Shown: piece after piece, positions 33,504 to 39,359 of the stretch
How positions within the stretch are numbered: the first letter of the stretch is position 1
Layout: each line of letters begins with the position of its first letter
Source of the DNA: Planctomycetota bacterium
GTDB lineage: Bacteria; Planctomycetota; Phycisphaerae; Phycisphaerales; UBA1924
Assembly (NCBI GenBank): GCA_024280755.1
Contig: JAJRPN010000021.1
Coordinates: 1-39,359, forward strand
DNA: 39,359 nucleotides
Direction of reading: 5' to 3'
The notes under the pieces: model-generated
Told to the model about the DNA's origin: nothing
Database searches by the model: none
The model's input: only the letters and a program-made list of their open reading frames with translations
Position numbers and translations under genes: made by a program

Positions 33504-33845
33504 ATGAAACTCGAACGCGAACTCATGCGTGGCGCCGGCCCGACCGCTGTGCTCAAGCTGCTCTCAAAGCACGAAATGTATGGCTATGAACTCGTCGAAG
33601 CACTTGCCAAGCAGACCGATGGCGTATTGGCGATGGGGCAATCGACGCTCTATCCGATGCTCTATAACCTCGAAGCCAAGGATCTGGTCGAGGCGAACTG
33701 GCGATCGGCGGAGAATGGTCGAGATCGGAAATACTACAGCCTCACCGGCAAGGGGAAGAAGAAGCTCAAGGCCGACATGGAAGCGTGGGCCAAGCTTGTC
33801 GATGCGATGTCGTCGATCGGCGTGCTCAAGGGGGTGCCCGTATGA
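33504..33845 (+). CDS. PadR-family transcriptional regulator
   Basis: A 113-residue winged-helix repressor of the short PadR type. The DNA-binding domain has MYGYELVEAL, GQSTLYPMLYNLEAKDLVEA and the wing RKYYSLTGKGKKKL. It binds DNA as a dimer and is usually released by a ligand or partner. ATG 33504 is chosen: GGAG lies 7 bases upstream, whereas ATG 33498 is too close. A dyad lies just upstream (33454-33468). It overlaps the HAAS membrane protein by 4 bases, the usual PadR-HAAS arrangement. Confidence 0.9.
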   Translation: MKLERELMRGAGPTAVLKLLSKHEMYGYELVEALAKQTDGVLAMGQSTLYPMLYNLEAKDLVEANWRSAENGRDRKYYSLTGKGKKKLKADMEAWAKLVDAMSSIGVLKGVPV

Positions 33846-35827
33846 GCGATTCATCATTTATAAAGGCGTGGAGATGGTCGGTGATTCACTCGCCGATACT
33901 CAATACTTGGCGATGGTTGAGGCACATGGGGTATCCGAACCATATTGCGTTTCCGCTGCTCAAAGCTGCGGGGTTGCCAAAGCCTGTGGGGGATGTGATT
34001 CGTAAGACGATTGTGAAATCGAAGCTCTGGGCAACCGAGCGGGCCGAGGTCGCCCGCGAGTTGATTGCCCATGCCCATGATGCGATCGCTGCCGGGCGGA
34101 GTGCTGAGGAGATCGTGGAAGCCTTCGGCGATCCAAAGCGTGTCGCCAAGCTGATGCGTCGATCCATGAAACGAAAACGCCCACTCTATTGGCGTACCTA
34201 TCGCAATATGAAGCGGGCAAGTGCAGCGATGATCTCGATTCTCATCGTTGGCTATGGTGGGTTGGCAGTACGGTTTTATGTGGGGAAGCCAAACATTAAG
34301 AAGAACTTCATCGCAATGATGAATGCACAAAACGAAGGGTATTCAGAGGATGAAAAGGCGTGGGGGGTCTATCGAGATGTCGATGCACAGTGGCAACGGA
34401 ATGCTTTGGAAGTGGCTCTTCTTCGAGAAGGGAAAGATCACAAGCCGATCAGGATGTCGCACAATACCGCAGGTTTTCGGAGCGACAGCGAGGATTACGC
34501 TGAAATGGTGGGGTTGGTCAAGTCGTTTGGGGCGGAGATCGCCCTCGTCCGCGAGGCGGCATCGCGCCCGATCATGGGAACGGTGTATTCGTCAGAACTT
34601 GAGACGGTTGAAGTCGATGGCGTATATGTGTCTGATTCGATCGAGCCGGCGCCCAACCCGGAGGATCAAGGACTCTTGATTTCGGTGTTGCTTCCAGAAA
34701 TTGGAATTGCCCGAGGGTTGGTGAATGTCTTGATGCTTGATGCCAAACTCGCTGCTCAAGAGCAGGATACAGATCGAATACTCAAGGATATCGAGGCTTC
34801 GCTCAGGATCGGTGTTCAGGTAGGAAACACCGGCCCCATGATCAGCAGCAGGGTTGCGATTTCGATTGTGCAAATAACAAATACCACGCTCGAGTTTCTG
34901 CTCAAAGAGCATCCCGGTTTATTATCGAGCGAGGAGTTGAAACAGATCGCGGGGTTGCTTAATCAGGCATCCAAGAACATCACGATGCAGTATGACATGG
35001 AGATCTGGATGTTCGAAGATTTTCTTCAGCGAGCATACACCGACGATGGGCACGGTAACGGGAGAATCACCGCTCGTGGGATCAAGATGCTCATGGAGGA
35101 AGATTCTGCTTTGATGTACTACGCAGCGGATGATCCGATGACGATTGAGGGATATTTCAAAGTAGCGGCAAGCCCGGCAGCTCTGTTGGCGGTGGAAGAT
35201 CGAAAAACACAGAGCATGCGATTTGCGGAGCATATCGAGCAGACCAAGCAGGTGGTTCTTGATGGTCCAGAGTCGATCGGGTGGTTAGATTTTCATCACG
35301 ATCGGATACGAGAAGCGAGCGGGGGGCATGTGGTCGAATCGCCTATGGATATGCTTGCGGTCTCGATGAGGCGGTTGGTAAGTAAGGTGTTTTGGGCGCA
35401 GATGAAGAATGAAGCGATGCAAACGGTGATTGCGATCGAACGGTATCGTATTGAAACGGGGCATTACCCAGATTCGATCGATATGTTGGTGCCAGCATAC
35501 ATTGATGAAATCCCTGAGGATTTGTTCAGGCTCGGGCATCCGATTCAGTATCTATTATTGAGTGTGGATGGTTATGTGCTTTATGCTGGCGGATCAGATG
35601 GCGATCTTGATGGCGGCCGAGAGCCCATTGAAAGCTTGGGCGATCACTTCGTTGATTCGTTTGCCCATCGATACCGACTCTTGACAGCCGAGGAGGTTGA
35701 TGCTGATGAGGTTGAGGTGTTGTTTGATCGATCTGGCAAGCCTCGATTGGATAATCATGATTGTCCGGATGGCGATTGGATTCTCATCGATATGCGTCGG
35801 GAATCACAGTCCCCAGCCCGCGAATAG
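33842..35827 (+). CDS. HAAS-domain membrane protein, PadR partner, unknown function
   Basis: A 661-residue protein. Residues about 62-107 (TERAEVARELIAHAHD...EEIVEAFGDPKRVAKLMRR) match the HAAS pattern found next to PadR regulators. One membrane segment follows (about 126-146). The rest is a long, mostly helical extracytoplasmic domain. Near residues 521-550 the segment AIERYRIETGHYPDSIDMLVP resembles the conserved region of GspG-like pseudopilins, a feature of planctomycete-specific large proteins. The start ATG 33842 overlaps the padR stop. Its function is not known; control by PadR is the best inference. Confidence 0.7.
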   Translation: MSDSSFIKAWRWSVIHSPILNTWRWLRHMGYPNHIAFPLLKAAGLPKPVGDVIRKTIVKSKLWATERAEVARELIAHAHDAIAAGRSAEEIVEAFGDPKRVAKLMRRSMKRKRPLYWRTYRNMKRASAAMISILIVGYGGLAVRFYVGKPNIKKNFIAMMNAQNEGYSEDEKAWGVYRDVDAQWQRNALEVALLREGKDHKPIRMSHNTAGFRSDSEDYAEMVGLVKSFGAEIALVREAASRPIMGTVYSSELETVEVDGVYVSDSIEPAPNPEDQGLLISVLLPEIGIARGLVNVLMLDAKLAAQEQDTDRILKDIEASLRIGVQVGNTGPMISSRVAISIVQITNTTLEFLLKEHPGLLSSEELKQIAGLLNQASKNITMQYDMEIWMFEDFLQRAYTDDGHGNGRITARGIKMLMEEDSALMYYAADDPMTIEGYFKVAASPAALLAVEDRKTQSMRFAEHIEQTKQVVLDGPESIGWLDFHHDRIREASGGHVVESPMDMLAVSMRRLVSKVFWAQMKNEAMQTVIAIERYRIETGHYPDSIDMLVPAYIDEIPEDLFRLGHPIQYLLLSVDGYVLYAGGSDGDLDGGREPIESLGDHFVDSFAHRYRLLTAEEVDADEVEVLFDRSGKPRLDNHDCPDGDWILIDMRRESQSPARE

Positions 35828-35844
35828 TCGGCTATCCTCTCTAC

Positions 35845-36402
35845 ATGATTGATTCCGCGCCATTTGATTTCCGTGCTTTTCATGCTTCTCACAAGATCGC
35901 CATGATTGTGGCGTGTTCTGAGAATGGGGTGATTGGGGTTGATGGAGATCTGCCTTGGAGGCTGCCTACGGATCTGCGGCACTTCATGCGATCTACCAAA
36001 GGGTCTTGCGTGATTATGGGGCGTAAGACCTTTGAATCGCTGGATCAGCCTTTGCCCAATCGGCTCAATATCGTGCTTTCTCGGTCAATGAGTGATGATC
36101 GAGGCGATGGTGTACGGATTGCACCTTCTATAGAGGAGGGGATCGCCATCGCGGAGGCTTCTGATATGGCGATGCCGATCTGGATCGCTGGTGGGGGGCA
36201 TATATATAGCCAGGCGATGGAGCAGGGGGATTTGGTTGATCTAATCGTCCGAACCCGTGTGCATGCCCTAATTAAGGGGGATGTGGTCTTTCCTGAGATC
36301 GATCCAAAGCGGTGGAAGTTGGCGCGATCTGAAGAGTTCGCAGCTGATGATCGCCATATGTTTGGCATGACAATGGAGTGGTGGGTGCGGAATTGTGAGT
36401 AG
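35845..36402 (+). CDS. folA: Dihydrofolate reductase
   Basis: A 185-residue NADPH-dependent enzyme that reduces dihydrofolate to tetrahydrofolate. The DHFR pattern is clear: IVACSENGVIGVDGDLPW, LPTDLRHFMRSTKG, VIMGRKTFESL, PLPNRLNIVLSR and IWIAGGGHIYSQAM. An N-terminal extension of about 20 residues precedes the core. ATG 35845 is used although no good binding site precedes it. It lies 17 bases after the HAAS gene. No thyA is adjacent. Confidence 0.93.
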   Translation: MIDSAPFDFRAFHASHKIAMIVACSENGVIGVDGDLPWRLPTDLRHFMRSTKGSCVIMGRKTFESLDQPLPNRLNIVLSRSMSDDRGDGVRIAPSIEEGIAIAEASDMAMPIWIAGGGHIYSQAMEQGDLVDLIVRTRVHALIKGDVVFPEIDPKRWKLARSEEFAADDRHMFGMTMEWWVRNCE

Positions 36403-36717
36403 AGCGGCCTATAACGATTGGCTATTTTGAAATTTGCCAGTCAATGCATGATTTTGCAAGTAATTTTTCGCAGATTCTCGGACTAGGAAATAGCCGTTAA
36501 ACGCCGGAATTCGATGATTATTCCCGAATTTGGTGTGTGTGTTCGGTCGGGCAGTATTCAGATTGCAAAAAAAGCCCATTTCATGCGGAGATTAGGCTTG
36601 CAAGTGCGTGGGGGTTTGGTTACCATCGCTGTGGGTCAGGAACGATTTTCGTTCTTAAAATATGGACTCTAGTACAACTAAGTATTAGGGCCGCACAATT
36701 TCTGAGGAGATAGAGAT
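36403..36717 (+). other. 315-base intergenic leader of the PEP-CTERM triplet
   Basis: No gene is visible here. The region holds a small stem-loop GAACGA-TTT-TCGTTC (36640-36654), a possible -10-like TAAAAT (36656-36661) without a good -35, and a GAGGAG binding site before the first PEP-CTERM gene. The 38 bases GGGTCA onward share elements with the leader of the second copy. Confidence 0.45.
36640..36654 (+). promoter_or_regulatory. Inverted repeat upstream of first PEP-CTERM gene
   Basis: GAACGA and TCGTTC form a perfect 6-bp dyad around TTT, ending 63 bases before the ATG, and preceded by GGGTCAG. The second gene copy has a similar GGGTCA plus GAAC...GTTC dyad at nearly the same distance. 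It could be an operator or a 5' leader hairpin. Confidence 0.4.
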
Positions 36718-37332
36718 ATGAAGAGTACACTTACTCTCGTTGCAGTTGCAGGTCTGGCATCAGCCGCAGCAGCACAGTCCGGTTCATTGAGCATCGTTGC
36801 TTCGGCATCGACAGTATTCACAACTGGTGCAGCAGCAACAGTTACCCTCGCAGTCTACGGCGACGCAGACTTCGGTACCGCAATCTCAGGTGGTGGTTTC
36901 GGCCTCTCAGCTGCAGGCGGCGCTGGCATCGTTGACGGCATGACAGGCGCTTCGGCAGCTTGGGGTGCTCTCGGCTTCCAAGACCTCGGCCACGCAGCTG
37001 ACGGCAACTACAACGGTTTGATCTTCGGTCAGTTGATCTTCCCTCCATTCATCCCTGCTGACGCAGCATCAGTTCTCGGCAACGGTCCTGTCCTCTTGGG
37101 CAACATCACCGTTTCGATCGCTGCTGACTCAGCTGGCGTAATCGACTGGTCAACAGTTGGTGGCATCGGCGATTTCGACATCGAAATCTTCGACGAAGTC
37201 TCCGGCGGATTCACAGCTTTGTCTGGCGCAGCCGTATCACACGGTTCAGCATCAGTTAATGTTGTTCCAGCACCATCCGCTATGGCCCTTCTCGGCCTTG
37301 GTGGTCTCGTTGCTGGTCGTCGTCGCCGCTAA
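36718..37332 (+). CDS. Secreted PEP-CTERM-like protein, copy 1
   Basis: A 204-residue exported protein. It has a signal peptide (about 1-19, ending ASAAAAQ), a beta-rich, Gly/Ala-rich body, and a C-terminal sorting signal: VPAPSA (183-188), a short hydrophobic stretch and RRRR. This matches the PEP-CTERM type recognised by exosortase/archaeosortase-like enzymes in Phycisphaerae. The body may be a cohesin-like beta-sandwich, a tentative idea. Codons favour GCA/GCT, TCA, GGT and ATC/TTC strongly, suggesting high expression. Two homologues follow in tandem. No exosortase is present in the window. Confidence 0.82.
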   Translation: MKSTLTLVAVAGLASAAAAQSGSLSIVASASTVFTTGAAATVTLAVYGDADFGTAISGGGFGLSAAGGAGIVDGMTGASAAWGALGFQDLGHAADGNYNGLIFGQLIFPPFIPADAASVLGNGPVLLGNITVSIAADSAGVIDWSTVGGIGDFDIEIFDEVSGGFTALSGAAVSHGSASVNVVPAPSAMALLGLGGLVAGRRRR

Positions 37333-37408
37333 TCGCTGCGATACGACATCTCAGATGATCTCGCTGGCGATATGACCCGGCGGGCACAACTGAATACAAG
37401 TACAAAGT

Positions 37409-37446
37409 CCCCCGATCGGTTCGCCGATCGGGGGTTCTTTCGTTTT
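37409..37446 (+). terminator. Intrinsic terminator after PEP-CTERM copy 1
   Basis: A perfect 11-bp stem (CCCCCGATCGG 37409-37419 with CCGATCGGGGG 37424-37434), a TTCG tetraloop, then TTCTTTCGTTTT. The very stable loop and T-rich tail make this a confident terminator. The same sequence recurs after copy 2. Confidence 0.93.
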
Positions 37447-37645
37447 GTCCTGAGAAAGGTATTTATGAGAATGCTCGATGGATCTCATTATCGGTCGAAA
37501 GTTTATAAATGGCCCTTACGGAGCGAAAAAGCGTGTTTTGAGTAGATTGGCTAAGAAAAACTCCCAGATATCGACGAATTGTGGAATTGAATTTGATAAT
37601 CGACTGGCACCAACCCCAAAATGGGATTACTTTTCGAGCGGGTCA

Positions 37646-37660
37646 CGAACAAGTTGTTCG
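37646..37660 (+). promoter_or_regulatory. Inverted repeat upstream of second PEP-CTERM gene
   Basis: CGAACAA-G-TTGTTCG is a perfect 7-bp dyad, preceded by GGGTCA and ending 58 bases before the ATG. It resembles the site before copy 1 in flank and position. It lies in the 386-base gap 37333-37718, which also holds the copy 1 terminator. A 79-codon frame in this gap has no protein signature and is not called. Confidence 0.4.
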
Positions 37661-37718
37661 TTTCAACAGGTCAACGGTTTACAAACACGATTAAAAAACA
37701 ATCGAGGAGAATTTTAAG

Positions 37719-38327
37719 ATGAAGAACACAGTTACACTTATCGCATTCGCAGGTATCGCTTCACTCGCAACCGCTCAGTCCGGTTCATTCAGCATCGTGC
37801 CTTCAGCATTGACAGTTGACAGCTCAGGTGGCGCTTCGACCATCACCCTCGCTGTTTACGGCGACGCTGATTTCGGTACCGCTATCTCAGGTGGTGGTGT
37901 CGGTCTCTCAGCTGTTGGCGGTACTGGCATCGTTTCAGGCATGACCGCAGCAGTGGCACCTTGGGGTGCACTCGGATTCATGGACAACGGCGATGGCGGC
38001 GACGGCAACTACAACGGTTTGATCTTCGGCCAGTTGATCTTCCCTCCATTCATCCCAGCAGCAGCAGAATCAATGCTCGGTCAGGGTGCTGTCCTCCTTG
38101 GCAACTTCACCGTAACCATCGCTGCTGACTCAGCTGGCGTAATCGACTGGTCGACCGTTGGTGGCATCGGCGATTTCGATATGGAAATCTTTGACGAAGC
38201 TTCGGGTCTCTTCACTCAGCTCTCATCTGTTACAGCTGGCTCAGCTTCAGTAACTGTTGTTCCTGCACCATCAGCTCTTGCTCTTCTCGGGCTCGGCGGT
38301 ATCGCAGCAGGTCGTCGTCGCCGCTAA
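37719..38327 (+). CDS. Secreted PEP-CTERM-like protein, copy 2
   Basis: A 202-residue paralogue of copy 1 with the same layout: signal peptide (about 1-18), beta-rich body with VYGDADFGTAISGGG and GNYNGLIFGQLIFPPFIPA, and tail VPAPSA, hydrophobic stretch, RRRR. At DNA level the central segment is almost identical to copy 1, so the duplication is recent or under conversion. Codon preference is the same restricted set as copy 1. GAGGAG lies 9 bases before the ATG. It has its own leader dyad and terminator, so it is a separate unit from copy 1. Confidence 0.82.
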   Translation: MKNTVTLIAFAGIASLATAQSGSFSIVPSALTVDSSGGASTITLAVYGDADFGTAISGGGVGLSAVGGTGIVSGMTAAVAPWGALGFMDNGDGGDGNYNGLIFGQLIFPPFIPAAAESMLGQGAVLLGNFTVTIAADSAGVIDWSTVGGIGDFDMEIFDEASGLFTQLSSVTAGSASVTVVPAPSALALLGLGGIAAGRRRR

Positions 38328-38393
38328 TCGCAACGATACGACATACAGCACCTCTTCATTATGAAGATAGGCTGAATGTGTACAAACAAAAGT

Positions 38394-38431
38394 CCCCCGA
38401 TCGGTTCGCCGATCGGGGGTTCTTTCGTTTT
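38394..38431 (+). terminator. Intrinsic terminator after PEP-CTERM copy 2
   Basis: The stem CCCCCGATCGG (38394-38404) and CCGATCGGGGG (38409-38419), TTCG loop and TTCTTTCGTTTT tail are identical to the terminator at 37409-37446, so the terminator was duplicated with the gene. Confidence 0.93.
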
Positions 38432-38486
38432 GGGTAACAGATAAAAAACAATAAGTTATTGGCGAGCATTCCAAAGCTGGTGTACC

Positions 38487-38503
38487 TTTGGGATAGTCCC
38501 AAA
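38487..38503 (+). promoter_or_regulatory. Inverted repeat upstream of third PEP-CTERM gene
   Basis: TTTGGGA-TAG-TCCCAAA is a perfect 7-bp dyad ending 72 bases before the ATG. Its sequence differs from the dyads of copies 1 and 2, but the position is comparable. An overlapping CCAAAG (38471-38476) / CTTTGG (38486-38491) pair is also possible. Confidence 0.4.
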
Positions 38504-38575
38504 TGAGTTATTGTGTGCAGTGCTGATTTGGTTTGTGTGTAGAGTTGAGGATAAAGAACTTCGGAGGAATTAGAA

Positions 38576-39184
38576 ATGAAGAATGCAGTGACACTTCTCG
38601 CAATCGCTGGTATGGCAACCGTTGCGGGTGCTCAGACGGCGACGCTTTCAATCGTACCATCAACTTCGACGACTTTTACAACAGGCGCAGCCGTGACCAT
38701 GACGCTTGCAGTTTATGGTGACGCAGACTTCGGTACAGCCCTCGGCGGCGGCGGGTTTGGGCTCGCTGCAACCGGCGGCGAGGGGTTGATCACCGGAATG
38801 ACTGTTTCGGTCGCCGACTGGGGCGCATTGGGCTTTCAGGATCAGGGAGATGGAGGCGATGGGAATTACAATGGAGTTGTCTTTGGTCAGTTGATTTTTC
38901 CGCCGTTTATTCCAGCAGCTGAAGGTTCGTTGCTTGCCAATGGCCCTGTGCTGATCGCTACCTTTACGGTGACATTCGCAGCGGACGCTTTGGGCGTGAT
39001 CGATTGGTCGACAGTTGGTGGTCTTGGCGATTTCGATCTCGAAATTTTTGATGACGCGAGTGGTCTCTTTACGCAGATCACGCCTGCCCAGCAAGGCTCG
39101 GCAAGAGTATTTGTTGTTCCTGCACCGTCTGCGTTGGCGATTTTGGGATTCGGCGGGTTGGCCGCTGGTCGGCGTCGGCGATAA
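38576..39184 (+). CDS. Secreted PEP-CTERM-like protein, copy 3 (diverged)
   Basis: A 202-residue third paralogue with signal peptide (about 1-18, ending VAGAQ), the same beta-rich body (VYGDADFGTALGGGG, GNYNGVVFGQLIFPPFIPA) and tail VPAPSA, hydrophobic stretch, RRRR. The protein is clearly homologous, but the codons differ: GGG, GCG, TTT, GAT and ATT are frequent, close to the rest of the window and unlike copies 1 and 2. It lacks the shared terminator; an IS3 element begins 34 bases after its stop. GGAGG lies 8 bases before the ATG. Confidence 0.82.
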   Translation: MKNAVTLLAIAGMATVAGAQTATLSIVPSTSTTFTTGAAVTMTLAVYGDADFGTALGGGGFGLAATGGEGLITGMTVSVADWGALGFQDQGDGGDGNYNGVVFGQLIFPPFIPAAEGSLLANGPVLIATFTVTFAADALGVIDWSTVGGLGDFDLEIFDDASGLFTQITPAQQGSARVFVVPAPSALAILGFGGLAAGRRRR

Positions 39185-39218
39185 CTCGGTTTTATAAATA
39201 GAACATGGATTGAGAGAT

Positions 39219-39359
39219 TGACCTGCCCCCCAATAACTAGTCCATTCCTTATGCGAGTATCCTCGTAGAATGGGCGTATTTGGAAGGCAGACAATCATGG
39301 CCAGGAAACGGCATTCAGCAGAGCAGATCATCAACAAGCTTCGTGAGGCCGAGGTCCAC
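39219..39359 (+). mobile_element. 5' end of an IS3-family insertion sequence (left end)
   Basis: TGACCTGCCCCC at 39219-39230 is the exact inverted counterpart of the IS end at 130-141. It is followed by an IS3-type OrfA start. The rest of the element is beyond the window. The insertion lies 34 bases downstream of the third PEP-CTERM gene and may have removed that gene's terminator. Confidence 0.85.
39297..39359 (+). CDS. IS3-family transposase OrfA, N-terminal fragment
   Basis: The first 21 residues, MARKRHSAEQIINKLREAEV plus His, are the characteristic start of the helix-turn-helix OrfA of many IS3-family elements. GGAAGG lies about 11 bases upstream. OrfA normally continues about 90 residues and joins OrfB by programmed frameshifting; both lie past the window edge. 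Confidence 0.9.
   Translation, partial: MARKRHSAEQIINKLREAEVH

Noticed and set aside
37478..37717. A 79-codon frame between PEP-CTERM copies 1 and 2
   Set aside because: No binding site or signature; it runs through the leader dyad and the binding site of copy 2.

Overview
The window looks like a chromosomal segment from a planctomycete, most likely class Phycisphaerae. Evidence: three secreted proteins end in a VPAPSA/hydrophobic/RRRR PEP-CTERM-type tail; two membrane proteins end in the 'GLCLVCGY...CPECG' zinc ribbon common in this group; there is a PadR-HAAS pair; and the intergenic palindromes are of a planctomycete type. The assignment is inference from gene content, without a marker-gene tree. 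No rRNA, tRNA or CRISPR array was seen.

Layout. Positions 1-141 are the 3' end of an IS3-family element (OrfB tail plus right inverted repeat), and 39219-39359 is the 5' end of a similarly ended IS3 element in the same orientation, so the window is an IS-bounded block. Inside it: holB; fliD-fliS (flagellar cap and chaperone, minus strand); two membrane proteins (one DUF4230-like); a minus-strand block ALDH - GNAT - degenerate ALDH, probably linked to deoC at 12.2-13.2 kb; a PilZ-J-domain fusion protein; two zinc-ribbon membrane paralogues, one frameshifted; a rhodanese-like lipoprotein with no catalytic Cys; a DsbD N-domain protein and a redoxin; the site-2 protease RseP; an alpha/beta hydrolase; an Asp/Glu racemase homologue; hscB; two CNNM/CorC-type membrane proteins; a membrane thioredoxin.

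From 23.2 to 28.0 kb a tightly packed plus-strand run carries ctpA - tsaD - RF1-like GGQ protein - hflX, a protein-quality and translation set. A DUF1015 gene lies on the minus strand. Then comes a second plus-strand run: purQ - coaD - acyl-CoA thioesterase - purN - TPR/metallopeptidase/PDZ protein, followed by padR - HAAS membrane protein and folA. Purine synthesis, CoA synthesis and folate reduction are therefore close together. The right end holds three tandem PEP-CTERM-like secreted paralogues, two followed by the same terminator.

The most noteworthy points are the PilZ-J fusion with an intact c-di-GMP motif, the ALDH pseudoenzyme beside deoC/ALDH, the GGQ protein with an HTH-like tail, palindromes in every convergent gap long enough to hold one, a G7 frameshift, and the tandem PEP-CTERM triplet with contrasting codon use and a short inverted repeat ahead of each copy.
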